Origin: Opitutales bacterium UBA5694
GTDB taxonomy: Bacteria; Verrucomicrobiota; Verrucomicrobiia; Opitutales; Opitutaceae
Direction: 5' to 3'
Assembly: GCA_002420185.1 (NCBI GenBank)
Contig: DIHO01000016.1
Coordinates: 62,001 to 126,000 of the forward strand
DNA length: 64,000 nucleotides
Position numbers and translations under genes: made by a program. Shown piece after piece: positions 8,591 through 18,103 of the stretch; position 1 is the first letter of the stretch; each line of letters begins with the position of its first letter. Under the pieces are notes generated by a model. The model did no database searches. It was not told where the DNA came from and was given only the letters and a program-made list of their open reading frames with translations.

Positions 8591-8825
8591 AGCAGTTTTC
8601 GTTATGCGTTATGAGAGCCACGGCCGTTTTTAGTGCTGACTTCTAGGTATACTTGAAGAACCCTCAGGTAGGATGGGGTTCTAGATTTAGATAGTCAATA
8701 AGCTCTCTCGTTGAATTCATAGCAACGAAACTAGGCAAGGGTCAGTTTAATAAAGTGCGAATCTAGCTAACAAAAAAGAATAGCGTAAAAATCCGCGCTT
8801 CCAGTTCGCTTTAGGCCATTTTCAA

Positions 8826-9671
8826 TTAGGCGGCCTGTGCTTCTGGAACTGCTTTAGTGGCCGACTGTCTCGTTTGATAATTTATTATCAGAATCAGTGC
8901 GATAGGCACTCCATAGTCTCCCCAGCGTTCGATGAATTCGAATATATTGATGATGCCACCTTCCGTGACGTACAGGAATTCGGTTATCACTTTCCAGGCG
9001 AAAACGAACCATATGAGGGGCAGTATAGGAAGTGCGAATACGACGACTCCTAGTATGATTTCGAACCAGCCAACTGTATTGATGAAGCCAACATCCGCTG
9101 GAATACCAATTGAAGAGAAATGATTTATAAGCATTTCTTTCTCAACAAATGCCCCAAAGCCGCCGTGTCCGATGAGAAGTAAAGCTATGGTTAACCTGCA
9201 GATGAAATGGAGTACACCGATCTTATCATCGTCCAGTTTCGGCTCAGTATAGCCCGAAAACCAGTCTTTCCACTTCATAGCGATGACACCTCCCAGAATG
9301 AGAAGCATCAATGGAGGCAAGAAGTTCCCTGCTCGTTCCCAAAATTCCCAGGTTCCTGGCGTGCCAGAAATCGGCCGAAGAATCGCTGTCCACAAAGCCC
9401 AGATAAGCATCCACATAGTGATGATCCGCCGTGGTTTCATGAGAAGCAGGATTGCCATAATGATGTCCAAGGCCCCAATGATAGGCATTAGTTTCCAGGC
9501 GACATCATCTGGAATGCCCTGAGATCGGAAAAAGGGTAGCCATCCTTCTTTGGTTATAACACCCCAAGCACCATGACCTATGAAGCAACAAGCTGCTGTG
9601 ATGCGGAGGACCCAGTGAAGGCGTGTTTGAAGTTGTTCGAGATTCGTGGGTTTGAGGAATGTCCGTAACAT
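8826..9671 (-). CDS. Doubled DoxX-like membrane protein
   Basis: A protein of about 281 residues (start ATG 9671; a longer frame reaches 9761 but would overlap the porin stop). It contains two similar four-helix units. The first has CFIGHGAWGVITKEGWLPFF and QGIPDDVAW; the second has LLIGHGGFGAFVEKEMLINH and IGIPADVGF. These repeats match the DoxX/DUF417-type fold, so the protein is a tandem duplication within one chain. It is an inner-membrane protein of unknown reaction; DoxX relatives are tied to quinone or redox chemistry. It lies 40 bases downstream of the porin gene on the same strand. Confidence 0.72.
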   Translation of the reverse strand: MLRTFLKPTNLEQLQTRLHWVLRITAACCFIGHGAWGVITKEGWLPFFRSQGIPDDVAWKLMPIIGALDIIMAILLLMKPRRIITMWMLIWALWTAILRPISGTPGTWEFWERAGNFLPPLMLLILGGVIAMKWKDWFSGYTEPKLDDDKIGVLHFICRLTIALLLIGHGGFGAFVEKEMLINHFSSIGIPADVGFINTVGWFEIILGVVVFALPILPLIWFVFAWKVITEFLYVTEGGIINIFEFIERWGDYGVPIALILIINYQTRQSATKAVPEAQAA

Positions 9672-9711
9672 AAAAGATTTGATTTTGGGAGATTTTAGAC
9701 GCGTTGAGAAA

Positions 9712-10929
9712 CTAAAAAAAGATACGGAAGGCTGAACTCGCAGTCCAGCCCTTAAAAACATTGATACTATTTGCTGTTTTAATATCGTCGTATTCGATTC
9801 CTGATACGACTTTCATATTGTCGCCACAAAAGTAGTAATTGACGCCTAGATAAAAATTGTGATGCACATCGCCACGTCCTCTTGTGAGAGACATGTCGGC
9901 TTCATCTCTCGCCCCTGCTGATCGAGCATAGCGACTATTGAGGCGGATGCCTTCAGGGGAATCCGCATTTTGATATTGATATCGCGAAACAAGCTTTATC
10001 TTGTCCTCGACCAGCCATTTCATGGGCATGATGGAAAGTCCCCAAAATCCTCCATCACGATCCGGATTGGTGTGCGGTCCATTTTCTCCAGTCCCAATCG
10101 TCGAGTGGATTTCCCAAGGGCCTTTGTGAAGGCGTAGAACGGCACTTCCTCCCCATTCGTTTCCCCTCGCCAACTGGTCGTCCGAAATGCCAGCGTTTTG
10201 CGTATAAGCACTGAATAAAAGTTCTTTCAAATCGAAGTTCGATTCCTCTGTCATGTTGTGTATCCATTGCGAATATAAGAGAGTGCCATCCTCCCATCCA
10301 GGGAATTCGTCAGCTTGAGTAGTGGAGTAGATGCCGAAGTCGATATCATTGTTGTCTTTCGCTACTCGGATCCACGCTCCGGCCGGGTGCGAGCCACCTT
10401 CGTCTGTGGGCCAGAGCTTGTTAGAAAAGGGAGATCTCTCGACCGGGTTGAATAGAAACGCGGATCTTTGCCATTCGTCAGCTAGCTTTAGGCTGCGTCT
10501 TCCATATCCAACTTCGAAACGTTTGTAGTGAGAATAAGAAGGGTTTCCTTTGGCGAAATCGTACGAGAGATAGAGATTACGAAAGTGCTGGAACTCGATA
10601 TCCTGGTCTCCAGTCGCGGCGATTTTCCCCTGAGTGAGGCTTAGAACGGTCTTGAGGAAAAACCCATCTAGAAATTTGACGTCTCCCCCAAGCCAGATAC
10701 GCCGGAATTCGGATTGGGAGTCGGAAAAACTGTTCCCTGCAGAATCCGTTCCATCTATGTGCCCTATTTGGTATTGGGCCATGCCGAAAAGCTTAATATG
10801 TTCGATGGGTCCTTCTTTGGAATCAAAGACGTAACCCATCGTTTGGAGCGTGTCGCAGGGTTCTTCGGACTGTACGGTCGTACCGAGTGCGATAAGCGTA
10901 AAAGCGATAGAATTAGAGATCTTTAGCAT
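9712..10929 (-). CDS. Phosphate-selective porin O/P-like outer-membrane protein
   Basis: A 405-residue protein with a signal peptide (MLKISNSIAFTLIALGTTVQS). The body has alternating aromatic beta-strand patterns, including LFGMAQYQIG, EFRRIWLGGDVKFLDGFF and FYLGVNYYF, and it ends in phenylalanine (AFRIFF) as outer-membrane barrels do. The pattern EFRRIWLG fits the OprO/OprP (porin_O_P) family, which passes anions such as phosphate or polyphosphate. The permeating substrate is not proven. The DoxX gene follows closely. No regulatory box was recognised upstream. Confidence 0.75.
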   Translation of the reverse strand: MLKISNSIAFTLIALGTTVQSEEPCDTLQTMGYVFDSKEGPIEHIKLFGMAQYQIGHIDGTDSAGNSFSDSQSEFRRIWLGGDVKFLDGFFLKTVLSLTQGKIAATGDQDIEFQHFRNLYLSYDFAKGNPSYSHYKRFEVGYGRRSLKLADEWQRSAFLFNPVERSPFSNKLWPTDEGGSHPAGAWIRVAKDNNDIDFGIYSTTQADEFPGWEDGTLLYSQWIHNMTEESNFDLKELLFSAYTQNAGISDDQLARGNEWGGSAVLRLHKGPWEIHSTIGTGENGPHTNPDRDGGFWGLSIMPMKWLVEDKIKLVSRYQYQNADSPEGIRLNSRYARSAGARDEADMSLTRGRGDVHHNFYLGVNYYFCGDNMKVVSGIEYDDIKTANSINVFKGWTASSAFRIFF

Positions 10930-11243
10930 GAAAAAATTTTAGGATTAGGTGTATGCGACGAATCCAACCTTTTGGCGAACCATAAATTCAATGTGACAAC
11001 AGAGGGCGATTAACGGAATGTGTAGTGGGTTTGGACATGCAGAACCCTGATAATTGCGATCGCTGCGATGGGTGGTGACTTGATTCACGCATCGACTACT
11101 GAGGGCTGAGCGACTTTATTATTATCGCTTACTAAATTTAAGGATGGGAAATATCCCGAGTCGGTCTATGGCCCCAAAAATCATGAAAACGCATCGGCCC
11201 AACCCTATGCTTCTATTCGTAGCGGCCACTCCACTAATTTTAG
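10930..11243. other. Intergenic stretch without a recognised gene
   Basis: No intact gene is visible here. A short frame beginning with ATG at 11184 starts like a signal peptide (MKTHRPNPMLLFVAATPL) and stops after about 42 codons. It may be debris of the decayed beta-propeller gene that becomes recognisable from 11244. Confidence 0.4.
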
Positions 11244-11531
11244 GCAAATCTCCGAAGCATGATTCATCTAGATCTCATGTTTGTGCCGTACCTGCACACG
11301 AGCGTTAAGCTATTAAATCTGCAGAACTAAGTCATTATCAACTTTGGAGACGACGAGGCCTGGTGGGCTAAGTTGATTGACAAGGCGATCAGGATACGAA
11401 CGAAGTGCAATCTCTGGGAACTAGGTAAATTCGTCCACTCACACGACGCCTTTTTTGACCGGAATGGAGATATCTTCGTCGCCAAATAGGTCGTGACAGG
11501 CTTTGTGATTAATCTGGTCAAAATTGGGTAG
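11244..11531 (+). pseudogene. C-terminal remnant of a secreted NHL/beta-propeller gene
   Basis: One plus-strand frame reads HLDLMFVPYLHTSVKLLN, a TAA stop, then VIINFGDDEAWWAKL, WELGKFVHSHDAFFDRNGDI, FVAK, a TAG stop, VVTGFVINLVKIG, then TAG. Secreted NHL-type propellers end with a blade shaped like PG-FVHPHDACFD-DGNIFVAEWV-TGRV-KL, which fits closely. The intact minus-strand gene next door ends in the same kind of blade (GIFSGTHGSYWDKDGNLYVQ, then DGRIMKL). The remnant is therefore a decayed distant relative in convergent orientation. The frame is kept over 96 codons, with stops rather than frameshifts. The one inside AK-VVTG would be explained by TGG to TAG. Confidence 0.6.
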
Positions 11532-11581
11532 CGAATCGATTTTAACTCTTAGTTTATGTGAGCTGATCCAGAAATAATCGA

Positions 11582-12562
11582 TTACCATTTCACTCGCACC
11601 AGCTTCATAATACGACCGTCGATGTTCCAATCTTGGACGTAGAGGTTTCCGTCTTTGTCCCAATAAGATCCGTGCGTCCCAGAAAAGATGCCCTCTACCC
11701 AGTCTTCCTGTTTAACTTTGTACAAAGATACGCCGGGTTCTGCTTTGTATCCAAGAACCGATACTACAGAATTATTCTTGTCGAGTATATACAAGCGACC
11801 GTCCAAGCTGGGCACTGATACGTACTCGCCTTGGATCGCAACTGACGTAGGCATGTTTAGCCTAGTTGCGGCTTCCTCGATGAAGTTTCCGTTGAGATCA
11901 TAGTGAACAAGCCTTCCGATTGGCAGGTGATTCCGGTCACAGATCAACAATCGTGGCGGATCGTAGCGCGTGTCTAGGGTCATGCCGTGTGGCGTGTGAA
12001 AATCTCGGAGTGCGTCTCCCTTCTTGCCGAAGTGGCTGAGGTATTCGCCCTTCTTGTTGTACTTGAAAATAATATTGCTTGCGTAGCCGTCGGACAGAAA
12101 AATATCCCCGTTGGGGGCAACTGTGATCGCGGTCGGTTTTAGGCCGGTCAGAGCGAGGCCTGATTCGTTCGTCAGACCGATAGTCAGAACAATCTTCCCA
12201 GAAATCGCTTCGAATTTTATTCCGACTCCACCTTTGTTTCGAGCACCATAAATGTATTCGACTCCATCTTCTTCGCGGATCTCCATGTCGTGAAGGGAAC
12301 TGTACTGTTCATCGACAAAGGAACGGATGACTTTTCCGTCAGGGTTGAAAACGATAACTCCTTTAATTGCACTGGTGTAGATATTTCCTGCCTTGTCAAT
12401 CACGACGGACCCATGGGTGGGTCCAAGAACGGATTTGCCATCTGGGCCAAGGCCCCAACCAGGAATAGTATCGAATGTCATAATACCGCTCCCCGTACGG
12501 ACTGCACTAGTGGAGGACGCTAATATAAAAAAGGTTACGAAGATGCTGAGGTTTTTTTTCAT
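11582..12562 (-). CDS. Secreted NHL-repeat beta-propeller protein
   Basis: A 326-residue exported protein (signal peptide MKKNLSIFVTFFILASSTSA). It contains repeated NHL/six-bladed propeller motifs such as GSVVIDKAGNIYTSA, TAITVAPNGDIFLSDGY, PHGMTLDTRYDPPRLLICDR and the closing blade DKDGNLYVQDW. Such proteins resemble peptidylglycine-lyase or SMP-30-like propellers, but no catalytic set can be assigned. The likely site is the periplasm or outer surface. A decayed relative lies convergent at 11244-11531. Confidence 0.7.
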   Translation of the reverse strand: MKKNLSIFVTFFILASSTSAVRTGSGIMTFDTIPGWGLGPDGKSVLGPTHGSVVIDKAGNIYTSAIKGVIVFNPDGKVIRSFVDEQYSSLHDMEIREEDGVEYIYGARNKGGVGIKFEAISGKIVLTIGLTNESGLALTGLKPTAITVAPNGDIFLSDGYASNIIFKYNKKGEYLSHFGKKGDALRDFHTPHGMTLDTRYDPPRLLICDRNHLPIGRLVHYDLNGNFIEEAATRLNMPTSVAIQGEYVSVPSLDGRLYILDKNNSVVSVLGYKAEPGVSLYKVKQEDWVEGIFSGTHGSYWDKDGNLYVQDWNIDGRIMKLVRVKW

Positions 12563-12678
12563 ATCGTGGTCATCTCAAGATAAGGGTAGGATGAGCCGGA
12601 ATGAGTGGGGGGATCTTGTCCCTCGATATAGCTAAGGACCTGCGAGAAACCTGCCCAACAAAGGATTAAGGGTTAGGA

Positions 12679-13407
12679 TTATGAGCACTTCGTTTTGAGC
12701 CAGTTCGCGACTGCTTCCACTTGTGCATGGCGGTGGTTGTTGAAGCTGTGGTCAGCACCTTCGATTAAGATGTTGTCTACACGATCGCCCAATCGCTCCT
12801 TTACGGCCACACTATCCTGCGGTAGAACGACATCGTCCGCGGTGCCATGGACGAGCAGCCAAGGCACCGATACTCGACTGGATTGCTCGATCACGGTCCC
12901 AACCGTTTGGCACAGATCGTCCATAAATGCCTGTGATAGCGGACAACTTTCTTCCTCCCACATGCACCCTTGATCTGGGATCTCGTCGCTAAATTCGGTT
13001 ACCGCGAAAGCGTTGGTATCCACCATGCCGGCCAGAGAAACCAAACGTTGGATTTTACCGCTCTGGGCCGCCGTCAATACGCCAATGGCGGCACCCATGC
13101 TGTGACCGATATAAACAATCTTCTTGTCTCCCACTGCCTCGATCACTGCTTCGAGATCTTTAACACCTTTCGAGACACAGGAGTCCCTGAAATGCCCCTC
13201 CGACTCGCCGTTGCCTGAAAAAGAAAATGCCAGAGTGCTGAACCCGGCTTGATTGAGAGCGTGGGCCGTTTCGGCTATCACCGGGCGGTTTCGGTTGCCG
13301 GTCACACCGTGGCCCAGCAGCACAATCCAATCGGAATATTTGCCAACTCCGTTCAGGTGCTCAAAGTCAATCGCCTCGCCCAGATAGTTTCTAATGGAAG
13401 AAGTCAT
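12679..13407 (-). CDS. Alpha/beta hydrolase
   Basis: A 242-residue serine hydrolase. The nucleophile elbow is GHSMGA, an oxyanion region is VLLGHGVTGNRNRPV, the acid lies near HGTADDVV and the catalytic histidine in EGADHSFNNH. This fits the carboxylesterase/dienelactone-hydrolase-like subgroup (cytosolic, no signal peptide). Its ATG overlaps the stop of the upstream dehydrogenase gene by four bases (ATGA), so the two are coupled. The natural ester or thioester is not known. Confidence 0.85.
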   Translation of the reverse strand: MTSSIRNYLGEAIDFEHLNGVGKYSDWIVLLGHGVTGNRNRPVIAETAHALNQAGFSTLAFSFSGNGESEGHFRDSCVSKGVKDLEAVIEAVGDKKIVYIGHSMGAAIGVLTAAQSGKIQRLVSLAGMVDTNAFAVTEFSDEIPDQGCMWEEESCPLSQAFMDDLCQTVGTVIEQSSRVSVPWLLVHGTADDVVLPQDSVAVKERLGDRVDNILIEGADHSFNNHRHAQVEAVANWLKTKCS

Positions 13408-14300
13408 GCCTGGGATGTGCCTTTTCTACCTGGAAATGTCAGCTCTGCGACTCCCGACTTATCGTACTCGCCCAACCCGAGATCGATCATACGTTGGTAT
13501 TGCGCCAAGGTTGTGGCTGCCAGAGGCATTTCGAGGCCATGCTTGGCCGCAATGTCCAAGGCGATTCCAGAATCCTTCGCCGCGTGTTCAGCCGAAAAAT
13601 AGCATTCGTGATCACGACTCAGCATATCCTCGGCATCCGTTTCTAGCACGCGCGAATTGGCGCCGGTCTGACTGAACACCTTGCAAAGCATCTCAAGGTC
13701 TAACCCGATTGCTTCGCCTAATCCGAGCCCCTCTGCGAGTGCAGCGGTATTGATATTCATCACCATATTAACGAGGGCTTTAACTTCAGCCGCCTTGCCG
13801 GCGTCACCCACGAAACTCAAGTCTTTACTCATGTCTTCAAGCATAGGCTTGATGGCATTAAAGGTGCTCTGGCTCCCTCCTATCATCAGGTATAGACCAC
13901 CGTTCCTAGCTTGGGGAATACTGGACGCCATACAAGCCTCCAGCGACTCAGCTCCTACCTTGGCCGCTTCGGTCTCGAGCTTACGATGAATGTCTGGCGA
14001 CAGCGTCGCACAGTTGATGAAAAGGGTATCATTGGCATCGGTGAACAGATTGTCGTCCCCAAAGAAGATCGTATCCATGGCCGCGTCATTGGTGACCACG
14101 GTAAAAACGATATCCGAGCAAGCTGTAACAGCAGCGAGGCTCGCACAGACAGTAGCCCCAAGCTCACTGGCCAAGCCTTCTTTGAGTTCCTCATCAATAT
14201 CGAATACACCGGAAATGGTGTATCCGCAATCTCTCAAGTGGCGGGCCATGTTCGCACCCATCCGACCTAATCCTACAAATCCAATTTTTTTATCTTTCAT
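13404..14300 (-). CDS. NAD(P)-dependent beta-hydroxyacid dehydrogenase (3-hydroxyisobutyrate dehydrogenase family)
   Basis: A 298-residue protein with an N-terminal Rossmann motif GFVGLGRMGANMARHL, the substrate-site sequence EACMASSIPQARNGG and the catalytic lysine segment AAEVKALVNMVMN. These mark the family of 3-hydroxyisobutyrate, tartronate semialdehyde and glyoxylate/succinate semialdehyde reductases. The sequence does not settle which substrate is used. It is followed without gap by the alpha/beta hydrolase, which suggests a shared short-chain acid pathway. A terminator-like hairpin upstream (14414-14441) separates it from the DUF5069 gene. Confidence 0.85.
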   Translation of the reverse strand: MKDKKIGFVGLGRMGANMARHLRDCGYTISGVFDIDEELKEGLASELGATVCASLAAVTACSDIVFTVVTNDAAMDTIFFGDDNLFTDANDTLFINCATLSPDIHRKLETEAAKVGAESLEACMASSIPQARNGGLYLMIGGSQSTFNAIKPMLEDMSKDLSFVGDAGKAAEVKALVNMVMNINTAALAEGLGLGEAIGLDLEMLCKVFSQTGANSRVLETDAEDMLSRDHECYFSAEHAAKDSGIALDIAAKHGLEMPLAATTLAQYQRMIDLGLGEYDKSGVAELTFPGRKGTSQA

Positions 14301-14410
14301 GATTAATCTGGGAAAAGTTTATTGTCAGGGTCATCTCACTGAAGCGGCGAAGACAAAAGGGGATTTGTCATATCGAAACCTTCAAACGAAGAATCGTTTA
14401 TTCCCATCAA

Positions 14411-14443
14411 AAATCCCGATCTCTTTAAAAAGAATTCGGGACT
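14411..14443 (-). terminator. Rho-independent terminator after the DUF5069 gene
   Basis: On the minus strand TCCCGA (from 14441) pairs with TCGGGA (to 14414), with an inner TCTT/AAAGA stem, and is followed by TTTTT. It lies 25 bases beyond the DUF5069 stop and about 110 bases before the dehydrogenase start. Confidence 0.6.
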
Positions 14444-14468
14444 TTATGAATACGAACTAGCGAGATTT

Positions 14469-14906
14469 CTAGGAGGAAAGAACTTCCTTATGAAAAGCGG
14501 TCCAGTCATCCAAATTATTGAGGTTTGGAGCATCGGCAATAGCAGCCGAATCTTCGAGACCCGCGGCGGCTAAAATTTCGGTTCTCGTGTTATCATTATG
14601 ATGATACTGCGTAATCTGTCGATTGAGCTTTGCGATTCCTGGCTGGCTAGTATCGCCATTCTGGACCACCCAGTTCTCGCACTCGATGTAGGACGGTTTG
14701 TTTTCCTTCACAAACGAACGGAAGGCGTCTGCATCTATACCCAAAGTGCCCAAAACCATACTGTCGTATCCGGCTCCAATATCGGGATAGTCGTCGTGTA
14801 ACTGTCCGGTTGCCTTAAGAGAGACTTTCTGCCACAGGCGTGGGAGGTGCAAGATGCCTAGTGGCCCTGTCAAACTGGAGGATATTAAAGGAATAAATTT
14901 ACTCAT
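14469..14906 (-). CDS. DUF5069 family protein
   Basis: About 145 residues, beginning MSKFIPLISSSLTGPLGILH. The segments GILHLPRLWQKVSLKATG and DDYPDIGAGYDSMVLGTLGI fit DUF5069, a small soluble family of unknown function. The start at 14906 is preferred to an in-frame TTG at 14921 because it is an ATG; no clear ribosome-binding site precedes either. The gene has its own downstream terminator and is probably a single transcription unit. Confidence 0.65.
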   Translation of the reverse strand: MSKFIPLISSSLTGPLGILHLPRLWQKVSLKATGQLHDDYPDIGAGYDSMVLGTLGIDADAFRSFVKENKPSYIECENWVVQNGDTSQPGIAKLNRQITQYHHNDNTRTEILAAAGLEDSAAIADAPNLNNLDDWTAFHKEVLSS

Positions 14907-15081
14907 ATGATTTTGTTTCAAGGGATAAGGTTGATCCTAGCATACAGGAATAGCCCAGAGATAAAATTCGCCTGCTAGAACGCAAGCATTCAATTGAGTG
15001 AACGGGGGCGAACAATCAATTTACTTGTCCGAATCGCTTTTTCCTGGTTAATTATTAGCAATGGAGGTTCGAGTTCCACTA

Positions 15082-16491
15082 ATGAGGTTGTTCCTGACAA
15101 CCCTCGTTCTGTCTTCTACAGTATTGCTGCTGAATGCGGAGCGTCCAAATATCGTGATCATGCTCGCCGATGATGCTGGCTACTCCGACTTTGGCTGTTA
15201 TGGCGGGGAAGCGGAAACGCCAAATATCGACCAACTAGCGGCTGAAGGGCTCAAGCTCACAGATTTCCATGCGGCCGCCCCAAATTGCTCTCCGAGCCGG
15301 ACTGGACTTTTGACGGGCCGCTATCCTTCACGAGTAGGTGTGTACAGCTACATTCCGGAACAGAGGGAAGGATTGCACCCGATGCACATGCCGAGTTCGG
15401 AAGTGACGCTTGCAGAGTTGTTAAAAGAATCCGGGTACCAGACCGCCCATGCCGGCAAATGGCATGTTAGCGTTTTACGCTCGACGCAGCCTCAGCCGAG
15501 TGACCAAGGATTCGACTACTCGTTTGGAACAACGAATAATGCTATCCCTTCCCACTTGAATCCTGTTAATTTTGTACGCAATGGCGAACCCGTTGGAGAT
15601 CTAGAAGGATACGCCTGCCAAATCGTAGTGGACGATGCGATACGATGGCTAAATCAAAAGGACGAAGCGGATCCTTTCTTTCTGTATGTCGCGTTTCACG
15701 AGCCTCACGAAAAGATCGCCTCGCCTCCGGAAATGGTGGCACAATATTCGGAAGGTAAAGAGCGGAATGAGTACTTGGCTAATATCCAGAATTTGGATGA
15801 CGCAGCGGGGCGCTTGCTAGAGCGACTGGACGAGCTGGGCCATCGGGAAGATACGATTGTCCTTTTCGCTTCAGACAATGGATCACTTCATGATGCCAGC
15901 AATGGGGGGTTACGAGGTCAAAAGTCTATGCTGTATGAAGGAGGAATTCGAGAGCCGGGTATCATTCGTTGGCCGGCCATGATCGAAGCGGGAAGAACGA
16001 GCGACGCGACGCTGAATTTCGTGGATATTCTGCCAACCTTCTGTTCTCTAGCGGGAGTTGCGTCGCCGAAAGACCGTACGTTGGATGGCCTTGATTTCAG
16101 CCCCTTGCTTTTTGGCAATGAAAATTGGGAGAGGGATCAGCCACTGTTTTGGTATTTCTATCGTTCGATCGCGGGCTTCAGTCAGAGAGCACAGGGAATG
16201 ACAGGCAAAATGCCAGCGGGAGCTTTCCGTAAAGACGACTGGCTGCTGATTGGATACCTCGAACATCCGAATATGCCAAGTAGTCATGCCATGGTTTCCT
16301 CCGATATGGACTTCATTCGAGAGTCCACCTGGGAAAAGTTTGAACTCTACAATCTCCGCATCGATCGAGCACAGAAAAAGAATCTATCCAACGTAAAACG
16401 GGCCCTCGTCAAACGGCTATCGAAAGAGATGGCGGCAATTCACGCAAATATGGTCGAGGAAGGACCCCTTTGGAAGTGGGAAGGCGAATAG
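15082..16491 (+). CDS. Secreted sulfatase (CSPSR active-site motif)
   Basis: An exported arylsulfatase-type enzyme of about 469 residues. The signal peptide is MRLFLTTLVLSSTVLLLNA, which favours ATG 15082 over 15061. The N-terminal metal motif is ADDAGYSDFGCYG, and the formylglycine site is CSPSRTGLLTGR (Cys69). Further conserved elements are GKWH and the metal site FASDNGS. It should remove sulfate esters from polysaccharides in the periplasm after conversion of the cysteine to formylglycine. The DUF1080 protein gene follows 121 bases downstream. The S1 subfamily and substrate cannot be assigned by eye. Confidence 0.92.
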   Translation: MRLFLTTLVLSSTVLLLNAERPNIVIMLADDAGYSDFGCYGGEAETPNIDQLAAEGLKLTDFHAAAPNCSPSRTGLLTGRYPSRVGVYSYIPEQREGLHPMHMPSSEVTLAELLKESGYQTAHAGKWHVSVLRSTQPQPSDQGFDYSFGTTNNAIPSHLNPVNFVRNGEPVGDLEGYACQIVVDDAIRWLNQKDEADPFFLYVAFHEPHEKIASPPEMVAQYSEGKERNEYLANIQNLDDAAGRLLERLDELGHREDTIVLFASDNGSLHDASNGGLRGQKSMLYEGGIREPGIIRWPAMIEAGRTSDATLNFVDILPTFCSLAGVASPKDRTLDGLDFSPLLFGNENWERDQPLFWYFYRSIAGFSQRAQGMTGKMPAGAFRKDDWLLIGYLEHPNMPSSHAMVSSDMDFIRESTWEKFELYNLRIDRAQKKNLSNVKRALVKRLSKEMAAIHANMVEEGPLWKWEGE

Positions 16492-16612
16492 ATTTGCCGT
16501 ATCGGATGGTCCCATGCGACATTGTTCAAAGGGGAATTTTTTGAATATGAATTACCTCAAGTAGTTTCAGCAACCAGTTTTCAAAGGTAGTTTAATAACC
16601 CAATTCCCAAAA

Positions 16613-17671
16613 ATGATTGTACGAATTTTTTCTTTATTTGGAGGAGTTTTCCTGGTAATTCCCGCTGTATTCAGTGCCGGATCGGGTCCCGAGTGGACGG
16701 ATGTTGCCGAAGCCGACAAAACGCTTATGGGAGATTACGTGGGCGAGTGGTCTAAAGCTCCCGAAAAGAGTTATCAGAAAATCAATCCTGGTCTGTGTGC
16801 TCAGGTAATCAACATAGACAAGGGTAGGTATCACCTCAAATTCACCCAGGACCACAATCTTCGTGCAGAGATCTACTACTCGGGTGAGGCGCGGCTCAGG
16901 GGTGATGCAATCGTGTTGAAGGATGGGGAGTGGAATGTGCGGGTCACAAAATCGGGTCTGACTGGGAAGGGGTCGATTGGAGGTAAGGTAGCCGAGATTT
17001 CCTTGAAGCGTGTCCAGCTGGGTTCTCCTACGATGGGTGCGAAACCTCCAAGGGGTTCTGTTGTCCTATTCGATGGAAAAAACGCTGATGAGTGGGAGCA
17101 CGAGGATGGCCGGGTGGTGACTTGGACGATACTGGAAGATGGAGCGATGGAGATCAATCCGATGGCGGCTAACAAGGGCTCGAACCCAACTATTGGAGGA
17201 GGAATCCGGACCAAGCGTAAATTCAAGAATGTTCGTTACCACATGGAGTTCCGCTATCCAGTTGAACCGGGCAAGAGTGGTCAAAGTAGAGGAAACAGTG
17301 GATTGTTTTTCCAAGGATATGAAGCTCAGATTCTGAATAGCTATGGCTTGGATGGACTCTGGAACGAATTGGGAGCCCTTTACAAAATGTCTCCCCCAAA
17401 AGTGAATGCTGCTCGGCCGCCTATGGAATGGCAGACATACGATATCAATTACACCGCCCCCAAATTTGAAAATGGTAAACTCAAGGCAAATGCCCGGATA
17501 ACCGTGCGGCTCAACGGAATTGTGGTCCAGAAAAATGAGGAGCTTCGTCATCAAACTGCCCATCGGCAAGCTGATCGGACGATACCCGCTCCGGACAAGG
17601 CGATGCCAATTTCACTGCAAGATCACTCCAACCGTATCCAGTTTCGCAATATCTGGGTTAAGGAGCTCTGA
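16613..17671 (+). CDS. Secreted DUF1080 (3-keto-disaccharide hydrolase) protein with an N-terminal domain
   Basis: A 352-residue protein with a signal peptide (MIVRIFSLFGGVFLVIPAVFSAG). Residues about 25-140 form a separate N-terminal domain starting EWTDVAEADKTLMGDYVGEW. Residues about 145-352 are a DUF1080 lectin-like jelly-roll: GSVVLFDGKNADEWE, NSGLFFQGYEAQILNSYG and IQFRNIWVKEL at the end. DUF1080 proteins are linked to glycan hydrolysis through 3-keto sugars. Its place after a sulfatase fits a shared role in degrading sulfated glycans. Confidence 0.85.
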   Translation: MIVRIFSLFGGVFLVIPAVFSAGSGPEWTDVAEADKTLMGDYVGEWSKAPEKSYQKINPGLCAQVINIDKGRYHLKFTQDHNLRAEIYYSGEARLRGDAIVLKDGEWNVRVTKSGLTGKGSIGGKVAEISLKRVQLGSPTMGAKPPRGSVVLFDGKNADEWEHEDGRVVTWTILEDGAMEINPMAANKGSNPTIGGGIRTKRKFKNVRYHMEFRYPVEPGKSGQSRGNSGLFFQGYEAQILNSYGLDGLWNELGALYKMSPPKVNAARPPMEWQTYDINYTAPKFENGKLKANARITVRLNGIVVQKNEELRHQTAHRQADRTIPAPDKAMPISLQDHSNRIQFRNIWVKEL

Positions 17672-17900
17672 ATCTGGGGAATTAATCAAATCCGTGTGGC
17701 GGAGCATGACCAGCCTTCGCCTTGCCGGTTACGACTGGCACGTGCTCTTGCTATGAGAAATGTGGCGCCTATCTATGCGACTTGACAAAAGACAAACGGC
17801 TACTCGCAATTTCTAGCAGTCCAGTTTAGCCATATAAGGCTTTTGTCTTGCTTTAATCAATCGTCAGCCGTTTCTGGCGATAGTTCTTTTTACTTTTAAG

Positions 17901-17992
17901 TCCGCAGTTTCCAGGAAACGCCGTGTGAATCGGCGACAGTCGCGCTGGGGTATGGAGCCCATTTTACTCTGAGTCCCATTGCTGGCTGCGGA
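17901..17992 (+). ncRNA. Cobalamin (B12) riboswitch
   Basis: The leader holds GGAAACGCCGTGTGAATCGG, then CGACAGTCGCGCTGGGGTAT and GGAGCCC, then a diverged B12 box (GAGTCCCATTGCTGGCTGC). These match the cobalamin riboswitch core (GGGAA, GGTGnnAATCC, ACTGTCGCGC-type). A closing stem is perfect: TCCGCAG (17901-17907) pairs with CTGCGGA (17986-17992). The four genes that follow are a B12 receptor, binding protein, permease and ATPase, exactly the usual targets. High cobalamin is expected to switch the locus off. Confidence 0.85.
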
Positions 17993-18103
17993 TAAGATAC
18001 CGATTGAATCGAAATTCGATTCGTCAGACGCTTGTCGCGGAAACAAGTGGTATGGAATGATTCGTCTACGTTTATCACTAGTCGAATTCATCGCGTTTCT
18101 AAC

